A stretch of 64,000 nucleotides of DNA from Maribacter arcticus (GTDB lineage Bacteria; Bacteroidota; Bacteroidia; Flavobacteriales; Flavobacteriaceae), in NCBI RefSeq assembly GCF_900167935.1, contig NZ_FUYL01000001.1:248001-312000 (forward strand). The letters are read 5' to 3'. How positions within the stretch are numbered: the stretch's first letter is position 1; each line of letters begins with the position of its first letter. Of the stretch, positions 48,901 to 58,297 are shown piece by piece. The notes beneath the pieces are model-generated. The model was not told the DNA's origin and made no database searches. It saw nothing but the letters and a program-made list of their open reading frames with translations. The position numbers and the translations under genes were made by a program.

Positions 48901-49474
48901 AATTCACAATAACAAAAAGATCTAGGTCGTTGTCTTGGTCATAATCAAAAAAAGCAGCTTGCGTACAGATTCTTTTATCATTAAGGCCGTATTCAGCTGC
49001 CATTTCTTGAAATACGGGTAAACCTTGAGTATCTAATCCTTGATTTATATACAATAAATTGGCCTCATCTTTGCCTACGGTACAAACAAAAATATCTTGC
49101 CATCCGTCTCCGTTTACATCCGCATAGGTAGAACCGCTACTCCAAAAATCATTTTCTAGTTTGGAAGACTTGGTAATATCTTCAAAAACTAAATTCCCTT
49201 TATTAATATACAGTTTGGATGTGGTATGGTTACCTGAATAATAAACATCTTGTAAACCATCATTGTTAAAATCACTAACGGTAATACCGGCTCCGTTGTA
49301 GAAATAATAATTATTGGCCAGACTTATAGAATCTGATTCAATTACTTGATTTACAAAATCTAAATGGGTTTTTTCAGGCTCAAGTTTGGTGAAGGTTTCA
49401 TTTTTAGTAAATGAGCAAGACCAAAGATGACTCAGAAAAAAAATAATACAGCTATATTTTAATAATTTCATCAT
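45959..49474 (-). CDS. FG-GAP/VCBS-repeat CRTAC1-like surface lipoprotein (copy 2)
   Basis: About 1171 residues from ATG 49474 (a TTG lies 12 bases upstream). Lipoprotein signal with lipobox HLWSC. Same architecture as the gene at 41650-44979: two VCBS propellers with DFNNDGLQD, DVNGDGWQD, DYDQDNDLD and DADNDGDND calcium loops, and a UnbV/ASPIC domain near residues 545-610 (RGYLSSMSDEIHFGLGD, ITIHWPDGTF). The reading frame ends in the IS: the terminal TAG uses the element's outer bases. Before insertion the frame would have read one codon further, to Tyr and TAA. The protein is therefore essentially whole. An intrinsic terminator precedes it, so expression probably depends on read-through from susD. 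Confidence 0.88.
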   Translation of the reverse strand: MMKLLKYSCIIFFLSHLWSCSFTKNETFTKLEPEKTHLDFVNQVIESDSISLANNYYFYNGAGITVSDFNNDGLQDVYYSGNHTTSKLYINKGNLVFEDITKSSKLENDFWSSGSTYADVNGDGWQDIFVCTVGKDEANLLYINQGLDTQGLPVFQEMAAEYGLNDKRICTQAAFFDYDQDNDLDLFVIVNSQLMNDRNQTIPRNTNSNSYTVDILYKNNGDNTFTVISEEAGIVNEGFSLGLAINDINNDGWPDIYVANDFITNDLIYINNQKGGFDEKANDFLRHTSYNGMGVDIADVNQDGLMDITVMDMLPESNRRRKLMQAPVNYDLFNYRTELGYTKQHVKNTLQINQGMDEEGNYQFSELGTLSGMYSTDWSWAPLWADFDNNGTLDLFITNGYYKDLTDMDFALGLKEKLRFGSNEHSISYQKETLNKLNPIKKSNFIFKNRGDLNLENVTEDWNLNEPSFSHGAAFADFDNDGDLELLVNNLGHTAFFYKNNTIENQIENKIKESNFLNIKLNGTGKNKNAFGTRLELFTAGNLIQSYYHSNVRGYLSSMSDEIHFGLGDKTKLDSITIHWPDGTFQVENSITLNTKLKIDYKPKRKSQSTVKTKSLFTSISDSLKLQYVQEENKYIDFNNDPLFYKMYSKEGPSIAINDIDNDGLDDILIGGSAENTATLFIQKQGSFEKSNIFEEDASFEDMGILLFDADNDGDNDAYVVSGGSDFVAGKEAYQDRFYTNENGSFIKQNTSSLSTASGGPVKGADFDRDGDIDLFIGGKFSPGEYPKSPISSLLMNDNGNLKEATPPALKEIGMVTDAIWTDFNNDGWVDLIVVGEWTEVQFFINKNGALEPYNNTGLKNTSGWWNSISGGDFDNDGDTDYILGNFGLNTYIKADAEHPVRVYADDFDANGKIDPIISYYEKDDSGSLKEYALHTRDALISQIVAYKKRFKNYKSFSEADFDEILKKQDRKNDFVLDAKILTTSYLENLGEEGFKIRPLPITCQVSPVYGVLIKDFDADGNLDALLSGNQNSADPLFGNYDASNGIFLKGNGKGDFESVSTLISGLYLNGDQKSITTFYIDNQSALLAGANKGPLKAYEYQSKGTAANKIISLKTSDAGAYITFTNGEKTKLEFYYGNSYLSQSSRKFEILPVMKEVVFYDFNGVTRKIL
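45961..45970. repeat. Target-site duplication, right copy
   Basis: ATAAAATTTT directly after the right terminal repeat, matching 44994-45003. It encodes the last residues of the copy 2 lipoprotein on the minus strand. Confidence 0.75.
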
Positions 49475-49491
49475 AATTTTTGACAAAAAGC

Positions 49492-49528
49492 AAAAAAGGT
49501 AGTCTGGTACAAGTTACCAAACTACCTT
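49492..49528 (-). terminator. Intrinsic terminator/attenuator between susD and VCBS copy 2
   Basis: On the minus strand AAGGTAGT-T-TGGTA, a 5-base loop and TACCA-G-ACTACCTT form a 13-pair hairpin with one mismatch (49496-49528), followed by TTTTTTGCTTTTT. It stands 21 bases after the susD stop and about 18 bases before the lipoprotein start. It would reduce downstream expression relative to SusC and SusD. Confidence 0.85.
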
Positions 49529-49548
49529 AAGAAACTAACATAAAACAA

Positions 49549-51030
49549 TTAGTTTTGAGGCCATCCGGTTTGGGAGATTTCACTTGGTGGAATAGGAAAA
49601 ATTTCTTCTCCTGGTTGGTATCCTCTTGCTCCAAAAAACTCTGTTCCTCTACCACGATAGATTACATCGTAAAAACGTAGGCCTTCCATTGCCAATTCAC
49701 TTCTGCGTTCTCTTAGAATAATATCTCTTAGCCCATCTTGAGTAAGTCCTGGATTATTAGTGTCGTTAACGGGTAACAAACCAGCACGGGCTCTAATACG
49801 ATTTAGTGGGGCTAAAGCATTTGCGGAAACTCCATTTAACTCATTTTCAGCCTCTGCTTTCAATAATAAAATATCGGCATAGCGAATAATTTTATAATTG
49901 TAATCAAATCCATTACCTGCATTATTTGCAAAATCTAGACCTGTCAATTTTTTATGCCCATAAAGACCGGCATTTTCAAAGTGGGAACCGTCATTGGGGT
50001 CAAAAACACCATCACCATATTGGTCTCCTGGCTGATAAACAGTTTCACCTAGACGAATATCACCAGCTTCAAAAGCATCTACTAATTCTTGTGTTGGAGA
50101 CATGGTTGCCCAACCGGCGTTGCCTACTTGTGGAGCGGAATATTTAGCTATAAAATTAGAGTTCCAATCTCCAGCTGAACTCCATATATTCAGAGAGGTA
50201 TTTGATAAAGTGTATTGAATCTCAAAAATAGACTCTATATTATTATTTCCTCTTTCGTCAAAATTTTCAGCAAACGTTGGTGCTAAATCATATCCAGCAG
50301 GGCTATTCATAACCAAATCTGTATAGGTGTTCACTTGACCCCATTCCCCTCTTAATGAATTGATACGGGCTAACATGGCATTTGCAGCACCTTTTGTTGC
50401 TCTACCAGTGTTTGCAGCGTCATAAGAATCTGGCAATATACTTGCGGCATCACTAAAATCTTGGATTATGAAAGCCCATGTCTCCTCTATGGTTGCTCTC
50501 GGTAGTACTTCATCATCAATACCAGGGACAGAAGAATAAATAGGCATACCTCCAAAACCTAGTACCAAATTAGTATAGTGTAGCGCTCTTAAAAAGGTAG
50601 CCTCACCTAATAATCTTGTTTTAAGGGCTTCGGTAAAGTCACCTTCAACTTCCATTAGTGAAACATTGTCTAAAACTTGATTTGCTCGGTTAACACCACC
50701 CCATGCCATGGCATAAAATTCTCCAATTCTAAGATTGTTATCGGTTATGTTAAATGTTTCAAATTCTAGATAAGCTGGTCGATCACCTGCGCCAAAACCT
50801 CCTTTTATAGCGTCTCCTCCGGCAATATTCAAAATATCAGGATAGTTGAAACCGTAATAGTTTAAATGTTGAACGCCATCATAAGCTGCATTTGTAGCAG
50901 ATATGGCGTCTGCGGCAGACTTGTAGAACGCAGTTGAAGTCAACTGATCCTGCGGGTCGAGTTCTATAAAATCTTCACAACCAAGTAGCATTACCACTGT
51001 CAAAAGACTAAGAAAAATATACTTTTTCAT
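49549..51030 (-). CDS. SusD/RagB-family glycan-binding lipoprotein
   Basis: A 493-residue SusD-type lipoprotein (lipobox MLLGC, Cys near residue 18) with the family N-terminus CEDFIELDPQDQLTSTAFYKS, a TPR-like helical core (AMAWGGVNRANQVLDNV, EATFLRALHYTNLVLGFGGMP) and the C-terminal RADILLLKAEAENEL and ERRSELAMEGLRFYD segments. It caps the SusC channel at the outer surface and binds oligosaccharide. It lies 23 bases after susC. The adjacent fucose and fucosidase genes suggest a fucose-containing ligand, but this is only inferred. Confidence 0.95.
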   Translation of the reverse strand: MKKYIFLSLLTVVMLLGCEDFIELDPQDQLTSTAFYKSAADAISATNAAYDGVQHLNYYGFNYPDILNIAGGDAIKGGFGAGDRPAYLEFETFNITDNNLRIGEFYAMAWGGVNRANQVLDNVSLMEVEGDFTEALKTRLLGEATFLRALHYTNLVLGFGGMPIYSSVPGIDDEVLPRATIEETWAFIIQDFSDAASILPDSYDAANTGRATKGAANAMLARINSLRGEWGQVNTYTDLVMNSPAGYDLAPTFAENFDERGNNNIESIFEIQYTLSNTSLNIWSSAGDWNSNFIAKYSAPQVGNAGWATMSPTQELVDAFEAGDIRLGETVYQPGDQYGDGVFDPNDGSHFENAGLYGHKKLTGLDFANNAGNGFDYNYKIIRYADILLLKAEAENELNGVSANALAPLNRIRARAGLLPVNDTNNPGLTQDGLRDIILRERRSELAMEGLRFYDVIYRGRGTEFFGARGYQPGEEIFPIPPSEISQTGWPQN

Positions 51031-51053
51031 TTTTTTTGTTTTTTTGTTTTTTA

Positions 51054-54000
51054 TTAAAATCCTATGTTTACACCCATAGAAATAGTCCTTGGGATTGGAT
51101 AACGACCACGATCTACACCGTTCTCTAAGGTGTTACCAGAATTTGCACCAACTTCTGGGTCTAGTCCATACTCATAATTATCAAAAGTTAATAGATTTTG
51201 ACCACCCACGTATATCCTAAAGTTACTAATTTGTAACGTTTCCAAAAGGGTGTTAGGTAGTGAATATCCAATTTGTAAAGAACGTAATCGCAAGAATGAA
51301 CCATCTTGAATATAGTAATCGGAATTTCTATAATTACCATTACCATTTCCTATTGCAGGAACAGTATTACTAGTTCCTTCGCCTCGCCAAGCATTTTCGT
51401 ATAACGTGGTAAACTTATTATCGGGTTTTGTAAAGTCTCCTGCTTGTTGTAAAATGTTAGCAAAAATTTCATTTCCTTGAACTCCCTGCCAAGACATTGA
51501 AAAATCAAAATCTTTATAGTTTATATTCGCATTTAAGCCATAGGTAAAATCAGGTATTCCACTACCTAATGCGGTCTGGTCTTCAGAATCGACTATGCCG
51601 TCACCGTTTAAATCTTTAAACTTGAAATCTCCTGGACTTGTATTGGAAGCTTGATAATATACTCCGTTAGTAGCATCAGGGTTTAGCCCATCTATTTCTG
51701 CTTGGTTTTGAAAAACCCCATCTACTTTGTACCCATAGAAAGTTCCAATAGGCAAACCTTCTTGAAAACGGATAGATATAGATTCGCCATCTCTAATAAT
51801 GGGACTACCATTATCACTCTCTACATTGTTGCTCAAAGTAGCAAGATTTGCGTTTACCGACCAACTAAAGTCTTCTTCAAATCCTTTAATCCCTAAATCA
51901 AATTCAAGACCTTTGTTTCTAACTATACCTGCGTTTACTGTTGGAAATTGAGGTGCTCCATTTACAATAAAACCATAGGCCAAAGGTAAGGATCCGGGTA
52001 ATAAGATATCGATTTGTTGTTTGTCAAAATAATCAACACTTAAAGTTATTTTTTTATTTAAAAGACTTAAATCGAAACCTATATCGGTTTGTTCTGCTGT
52101 TTCCCATGTTATGTTAGCATTGGCCGGTTGTGCAGAAAAATTACCTGAACCTACATTACCACCAAAACCGTAACCTGCATTTGGAAAAAGTAATGCAAGA
52201 TAATTGAAATTTCCAATTTCTTGGTTACCTAATTGGCCCCAACTTCCTCTTAATTTTAGTTCATCTATAAAGTCGAGATTAAAAAATTCTTCATCGGCTA
52301 TTTGCCAACCTGCTGAAAACGCTGGAAATACCCCCCATTTATTGCCAGGTCCAAATTTTGAAGAACCATCTCTTCTAACGGAGGCGGAAATAAAGTATTT
52401 ATCCTTTAAATTATAGTTTACTCTACTTAGGTAAGACATTAACGACCAATCTACCAAATTACCAGTTCCAATTCTCTCTGCTGCGGTGCTTAAAGCGATT
52501 AAATCATTAGAGACGAAATTTGTTCCAGAAGTACTTTGTGATGAAAAGGTTGATTGCTGTTGCGTGAAACCAACAAGTACATTTAGATTATGTATGTCGT
52601 TAAACTGTTTTTTGTAATTAAGGGTATGCTCTGCTAGCCAAATCCATTCTTTGCTATCAAAACGTTGGCCTGTAGACAGAATATCTGGGCTTCCACTACC
52701 TACAAAGGATGGAGAAAATAAATTAGAACCACTAGCCAAGAAATCGCCCCCTAAATTAATTCTATAAGTAAGGTCTTCGAAAATATCATATTCGGCAAAA
52801 ACATTACCTAGGAAACGAAATTGTTCGGCCTCGTATAAACGTTCATCTGTCACGTAAAGTGGTCCACCAGATCTAATAAAACTTGTGCCAACATCTCCTG
52901 GCTGACCAATACTTCCGTCAGCATTTCTAGCGGGAATAACTGGTGGGTTTATTGCAGCCCTACCAATTGCGGCGCCAAATACGCTATTTTCTGGTGTTTG
53001 ATTGTTTATTGACCGCGAAACTGAAAAATTGTTTCCGATTCTAAAACGTTTGCTTACGTCATGAGATGTATTGACACGCAGAGAGAGTCTTTCGAATGCA
53101 GTACCTCTGATGATACCACCTTGATCTAAATACCCTAGGGAAAGTGAATATTTAGATACTTCGTTTCCACCACTTACATTTAAGTTCATGTTCTGAACTG
53201 TGGCCGTTTGAAAGATTTCATCTATGTAATTTGTATTTGCAGGATTTGTGTAAGTTGGAGCTGCTCCTGAAAATTCAGTGATAAACTCTTGATAAGTAGG
53301 TCCATCCAAAATATCAAGATTTTTCTCCTTACTCTGCATCCCAATGGAGTAGTCTAAATTCAATTTAGGTGCACCGGCCTTTCCCTTCTTTGTAGTAATG
53401 ATTACTACCCCATTGGCAGCTCTTGATCCATAGATAGCACCAGAAGCGGCATCTTTTAAAATTTCTATGGATTCAATATCATTTGGGTTAATCGTATTAA
53501 GCGGACTTGGGGGTGAGCCTCCTCCGCCACCAGAGTTGCTGTTAAATACAGGTACTCCATCTATAACATATAAAGGTTCACTATTTCCTGGTGTTCCAAT
53601 ACCTCTTACCCTAATGGAAGTAGATCCACCTGGGGCTCCCGAATTTTGAGAAACTTGAACTCCGGCTACCCTACCTGCCATAGCTTGGTCAAAACCTGTG
53701 ATGGTCTGTTTGGTAATGGCGTCTGCCGATATAGAGCTGATAGCTCCAGTAACTTCTCTTTTCTTTTGGGTACCATAACCAACAACAACAACCTCATCTA
53801 ATGTTTCGGTGTCTTGATTTAAAGAAATATTATAAGTTGTTTGGCCACTAGTAACAGAGATTTCTTTAGATTCATAACCAATATATGAAATGATTATAAT
53901 AGAATTACTGCTTGATATATCAAGCGTATAATTGCCATCAAAATCAGTTTGAGTTCCATTTGTGGTTCCTTTTTCAACAATACTAGCCCCTGGTAAAGGC

Positions 54001-54203
54001 GTCCCCATTTCATCTAAAATAGTTCCTGAAATAGAGCTTTGTTGAATTAATACGTTTTCTGATTTTGAATCTGCTGCGTATAATAGATCTGTTGAAATAC
54101 ATGCAATTATCATAAAAATGAGGATTGAAAAGCATGCTCTTAAATTGCGTCTATCACGATAGTGATGCAATTTTTGAGTAGGTGGTTTTTCATTTTTTTT
54201 CAT
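51054..54203 (-). CDS. SusC/RagA-family TonB-dependent outer-membrane transporter
   Basis: A 1049-residue TonB-linked receptor. After a signal segment (about residues 24-45) comes the carboxypeptidase-regulatory-like domain (ISGTILDEMGTPLPGAS, DFDGNYTLDI), then the TonB-box/plug region (VVVVGYGTQKKREVTGAISS, IRVRGIGTPGNSEPLYVIDG, ILKDAASGAIYGSRAANG) and a long beta-barrel ending at GVNIGF. The frame is intact. It imports oligosaccharides together with SusD. The upstream 500 bases contain its promoter. Confidence 0.95.
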   Translation of the reverse strand: MKKNEKPPTQKLHHYRDRRNLRACFSILIFMIIACISTDLLYAADSKSENVLIQQSSISGTILDEMGTPLPGASIVEKGTTNGTQTDFDGNYTLDISSSNSIIIISYIGYESKEISVTSGQTTYNISLNQDTETLDEVVVVGYGTQKKREVTGAISSISADAITKQTITGFDQAMAGRVAGVQVSQNSGAPGGSTSIRVRGIGTPGNSEPLYVIDGVPVFNSNSGGGGGSPPSPLNTINPNDIESIEILKDAASGAIYGSRAANGVVIITTKKGKAGAPKLNLDYSIGMQSKEKNLDILDGPTYQEFITEFSGAAPTYTNPANTNYIDEIFQTATVQNMNLNVSGGNEVSKYSLSLGYLDQGGIIRGTAFERLSLRVNTSHDVSKRFRIGNNFSVSRSINNQTPENSVFGAAIGRAAINPPVIPARNADGSIGQPGDVGTSFIRSGGPLYVTDERLYEAEQFRFLGNVFAEYDIFEDLTYRINLGGDFLASGSNLFSPSFVGSGSPDILSTGQRFDSKEWIWLAEHTLNYKKQFNDIHNLNVLVGFTQQQSTFSSQSTSGTNFVSNDLIALSTAAERIGTGNLVDWSLMSYLSRVNYNLKDKYFISASVRRDGSSKFGPGNKWGVFPAFSAGWQIADEEFFNLDFIDELKLRGSWGQLGNQEIGNFNYLALLFPNAGYGFGGNVGSGNFSAQPANANITWETAEQTDIGFDLSLLNKKITLSVDYFDKQQIDILLPGSLPLAYGFIVNGAPQFPTVNAGIVRNKGLEFDLGIKGFEEDFSWSVNANLATLSNNVESDNGSPIIRDGESISIRFQEGLPIGTFYGYKVDGVFQNQAEIDGLNPDATNGVYYQASNTSPGDFKFKDLNGDGIVDSEDQTALGSGIPDFTYGLNANINYKDFDFSMSWQGVQGNEIFANILQQAGDFTKPDNKFTTLYENAWRGEGTSNTVPAIGNGNGNYRNSDYYIQDGSFLRLRSLQIGYSLPNTLLETLQISNFRIYVGGQNLLTFDNYEYGLDPEVGANSGNTLENGVDRGRYPIPRTISMGVNIGF

Positions 54204-54719
54204 GTAGCTATTTTGTTGAGGTAATTTGTTAATAATTAAGATTGAATGTTTAAGTTGAATATAATTTATGGGTACTTTTTATTAATTAGGTGTTTGATGA
54301 TATCTTAAATAATATGACCTTATATTAAGGTATTGACATAATTAGATATTAAAAATTATTATATCACTAATCAAAAATATCTTTATTATTCAATCTATTC
54401 TACCTTTTATATTGCTAGTATTGATACTTATTTTGCCTTAATTTATTTTAATGATGATAAAATGTTATTGTAGGAGTTAATTACCCTCTATTATGATGAA
54501 TTAATAGATGCTCAAGTTTTTTCTCCCGTTGATTTATCTTCAACTGAAGAAATTATCAAATTATGCAATATAATTGTTGAAGTTTATGGTTGAAATAATG
54601 AATAATATAGTGTGTATATTGATATAGAAGAATAGATTTATTAGATATTTAAATGAGTGAAAAATGCTATAAAAAGTTATACCATACCAATATAGGTGTA
54701 GTGGTATGGCATGTTTTTT
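54204..54719. other. Intergenic region upstream of susC, with a hairpin and a short coding-like scrap
   Basis: About 515 very AT-rich bases. Near the right end, CCATACCA (54682-54689) and TGGTATGG (54702-54709) form a hairpin followed by T7 on the plus strand; on the minus strand it may terminate the GH95 transcript. On the plus strand, around 54490-54592, 34 codons without a start read YYDELIDAQVFSPVDLSS and on to IIVEVYG-stop, which looks protein-like but which I cannot place. Confidence 0.4.
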
Positions 54720-57099
54720 TTACCAAAAAATTATTGAATTATCACCTTGCTTTAATGAAACTACTTTTTGCTTGTCACCTAGTTTAAGATTGATGGTTGT
54801 ATTTGTTTTTGAATTAATTGTAAGATTTGTGGGTTTATGATTTTTCCAGTCCATACTTATTTCCAAACCACCTCTGGCGCGAATTCCTTTTACCGAACCT
54901 TGATCCCAGTCATCTGGTAGTGCAGGTAATATTCTTAATTCACCAATTGTAGATTGTACCAGCATTTGGAGTATTGCCGCAGCACCGCCAAAATTTCCAT
55001 CAATTTGAAAGGGAGGATGTGCATCTAATAGGTTGGGATAAGTACCTCCGCCTCCATCATATTTAAAGTTAAGACCATCATTGGGCTTTACAGGCTTCAA
55101 AAGTTCGCGATACATTTTATAAGCTCTGTTACCGTTCCAAAGCCTGGTCAAAAGATTTATGCGCCAACCTTTTGACCACCCTGTCGTATCATCACCTTTT
55201 ATTTCAAGTGCTTTAGCAATTGCTGCTGCCAAATCAGGAGTTTTATCTGGTGTTATATGATGACCAGGATGTATACCTATAAGATGTGATTGATGACGGT
55301 GTTTAGGGTCTGTATCTTCCCAATTGCAATACCATTCCTGTAAGCTCCCATCTTTACCAATTTTATAAGGATATAAGCGTTCTCTGGCGTTCACTAATTG
55401 TGTTCTGAAATCAGTATCGATACCTAAAACTTCGGAAGCATTAATGGTCTGGTCAAATAACTCTTTCATAATCGCCAGATCTGATGTTGCAACATATAGC
55501 GTTGCGCCAACATAACCTTCTGGAGTTACATATAAATTTTCAGGAGAGGTAGATGGGGAAGTAATAAGGTACCCATCTTTATCTTCAACAATCCATTCTA
55601 AGCAGAACTGAGCAGCTCCTTTCATTAAGGGGTATCCTTCATTTTTCAGAAAGTCTTCATCCAAGGTATAGGCATAGTGTTCCCATAAATGTGTACTTAA
55701 CCAAGCACCTGCCATATTCCAATTTACCCAAACAGGATCTCCTTTACCAAAGCCCCCTACTGGATTGGTCATCGCCCAAATATCGGAGTTGTGACTTGCA
55801 GTCCAGCCATTGATACCATAAAATGTTTTGGCCGTTACTTTTCCAGTTTCTGCCAAGTTTCCTAAAAAGCTTAAAAGTGGTGTGTGCATTTCAGAAAGGT
55901 TGTCACTTTCTGCCAACCAATAATTCTCTTCGGTATTTATGTTAATGGTGTAATTACTACTCCAAGGCGGTCTAACATACTGGTTCCATATACCTTGTAA
56001 ATTGGCAGGCACCCCTTGTAGTTCTAGAACTTGATATCAGTAAATATCTTCCAAATTGAAAATAAAGAGTCTCAAGATTTTTATCTTCTTCACCTTTGGC
56101 ATATCGCATTAAACGCTCATCTGTAGGTAAATTTGGAGCACCTGTTTCACCAAGATCTAATGTTACTCTATTAAATAAAGATTGATAATCTTTTATATGT
56201 CTTTCTTTTATTTCTTGATAGTTTTTAAGTAAAGCTTCTCGTAACTGATTAGATGCAATGACCCTATTATCTTTCCCTTCTGTAGCTGGGTTTTTATCAA
56301 AACCATTAAAACTAGTTGCAATCGAGACTAGAACAGTAGCTTTAGATGCTTTGGAAAGGGACAAGCCTTTATTTGAAAATTTTATTTTGCCGTCCGTATC
56401 TGTAATTTTTATCAATGTGGTAAATCTGGTGCCTCTATTTTTATCGAACAACACCGGATTTGGCACATCATTATAAATAGGTTCTGCATGGTACGGAGCA
56501 TACCCATTAATAATCATGGTTTCTCTATCATTGGAAACCTCGTATTTCATTTCACTTTCAAACTCAATCTTAAACCCCAACGATGAACTTACATCACTTG
56601 TATATTGCATCGCCATAACCTGCTCTGGGTGAGATACAAAATACTCGCGTCCATAAGTAGCCTTTCCAACTTGGTACTGGGCTTTGGCCACAGCATTGCT
56701 AATATTCAACTCTCTATTATAGCCTTTGACCGTTTTGCCATGGTTGAAATTAATATGTAGTGTACCTATAGGAGCGTAGGATTCTGAAAATGAACCTTGT
56801 ACTTTTTTGTAAAGTTCATCTGCAAGTTTATAATTTTCATTAGCTAATGCTTCTCTAATTTCAGGTATATTTTTATAAGCCTCCGGATTCATCATAGTGT
56901 TTACTGGCTCTCCTGACCAAAAGGTGGCGTCATTTAAAAATATCTTTTCTGTGCTAATACCACTGAAGACTGAAGCGCCCATTTTTCCGTTACCAAGTAC
57001 CAAACTTTCTTCAAAAAAAGTAGCTGGTTCATCAAACCAAAGAATATGATTTGACTGACCTTGTACAGAAATATATAAATGAACCGCAATGATTAACAA
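54720..57099 (-). pseudogene. GH95-family alpha-L-fucosidase, frameshifted
   Basis: Two overlapping frames together encode a near full-length GH95 enzyme (about 790 residues). The first (from 57099) runs from ILWFDEPATFFEESLVLGNGKMG to YFQFGRYLLISSSRTT; the second resumes with GVPANLQGIWNQYV and continues through WSSNYTININTEENYW, TASHNSDIWAM, the RHQSHLIGIHPGH segment and the FQIDGNFGGAAAI motif to the end. One extra A near 56015-56017 (ACA-A-GGG) accounts for the break. The 5' end also lacks an ATG: only a TTG at 57099, although a signal-peptide-like stretch (LIIAVHLYISVQGQ) is present. It follows the ThuA-like gene by 64 bases. Either a recent pseudogene or a sequencing error in one base. 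Confidence 0.85.
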
Positions 57100-57163
57100 T
57101 CTTTTTGGATGCAGTGTGCTTGAACAAAAATAATACGATATTGAAAAAAGTATTTTTTAAGGA

Positions 57164-58276
57164 TTATTGGAGACTAATAATTTCCAATTTCTTATCCTGC
57201 CAGTATTCATCTTTTTTAAATCCGAAAGCAGATGGCTTGTAATTTCCTACTAAGGACACATTTGCCATTTCAGGCACCGGTAAATCCATTGTCCAAAAAA
57301 CGCCATTTATGAGTAGCCTTCTAACGCTTTCATTTAGGATATCTGTGGCTGCCCCGATTGTAGAAGTAAAGGCCTTTCCCTTTTTACCTTCTGGAATTTG
57401 GTAAGTTTTCGGCCATGCAATGGGCATCAGTATGTCGTTTACGTTCAAGCCTTCATTGTTTTTAGTTGCGAGTTCATTATCCGAAGGTTTCATGCCGTAA
57501 AACAAATCATTTTCATCAAAGTCACCATTACTATTGATGACTTGGCCTAATAGAATTGGTTCGCTATCTCCGGGCAAAGGAAGCCGAACTCCATAGACAT
57601 CAGTAGGACCCCAAACATCCCCATTACCAATTCCATTTGTAATAGAATGTGATACCGCACTTTCAGCAATAACACCTCTTGTACTTTGATGTTTGTGATG
57701 CCCGTGGTGTGTATGCCATTTTTCTCCTAGAACCAAACGGCCAAAACCATCAGTCCATTCGAGTTGGTTGCCTGTATAACCATTACTATAATGAGCAAAA
57801 TTAGTGAGGTCTTCTTTTTCAAAATTAAAAGCATGGGTCGCGGTTCTAATACCAATCAAAGGTTTGCCTGCCAGCAAGAAATTCTGAAAATGCTGCATTT
57901 GTTCATCCGGTAAGGCTCTAAAACGTGTAAATATGATCATCATATCAGCAGAATCAAGAGCTTCTAGACCTGGAATATTTTTCACATAATTAGGGTTTAC
58001 GATACCTGGTTTATCAGGATTTTGGGCAAAGAGGACCGTGCACTTGAATCCGTGATGCTTAGATAATATTTTGGCGAGCTGAGGTAGCGCCTCTTCAGAG
58101 CGATATTCCTCATCCCCAGAAACTAGGACAATATGTTTGGCATTCTCTTTAGAGCCTTCAAAAACAAGCCATTGTTTCGGAGTTTCCACCAATGGGAGGG
58201 TAGCTACTTTCTCATGTTTATTTTCCTTACAGGCTATAAATGCTAAAAGTACAGACAGATAAATTATTTTTTTCAT
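57164..58276 (-). CDS. ThuA-like domain lipoprotein
   Basis: A 370-residue lipoprotein (lipobox AFIAC, Cys near residue 16) with a ThuA-like glutamine-amidotransferase-fold domain: HIVLVSGDEEYRSEEALPQLAKIL, DSADMMIIFTRFRALPDEQMQHF, GKPLIGIRTATHAF, and the HTHHGHHKHQSTRG His-rich stretch. ThuA-like proteins often accompany sugar oxidation modules with Gfo/Idh/MocA dehydrogenases; no reaction is established. It lies 21 bases after the TIM-barrel gene upstream and before GH95 in one transcript. Confidence 0.82.
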   Translation of the reverse strand: MKKIIYLSVLLAFIACKENKHEKVATLPLVETPKQWLVFEGSKENAKHIVLVSGDEEYRSEEALPQLAKILSKHHGFKCTVLFAQNPDKPGIVNPNYVKNIPGLEALDSADMMIIFTRFRALPDEQMQHFQNFLLAGKPLIGIRTATHAFNFEKEDLTNFAHYSNGYTGNQLEWTDGFGRLVLGEKWHTHHGHHKHQSTRGVIAESAVSHSITNGIGNGDVWGPTDVYGVRLPLPGDSEPILLGQVINSNGDFDENDLFYGMKPSDNELATKNNEGLNVNDILMPIAWPKTYQIPEGKKGKAFTSTIGAATDILNESVRRLLINGVFWTMDLPVPEMANVSLVGNYKPSAFGFKKDEYWQDKKLEIISLQ

Positions 58277-58297
58277 ACAAGATTTGTTTTTGATGGA

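Noticed and set aside
54268-54290. AAAAAGTAC word upstream of susC, similar to the start of the 33-bp element
   Set aside because: Only nine bases match and the rest of the element is absent; could be chance in AT-rich DNA. A similar short match before the fuconate dehydratase gene was dropped for the same reason.
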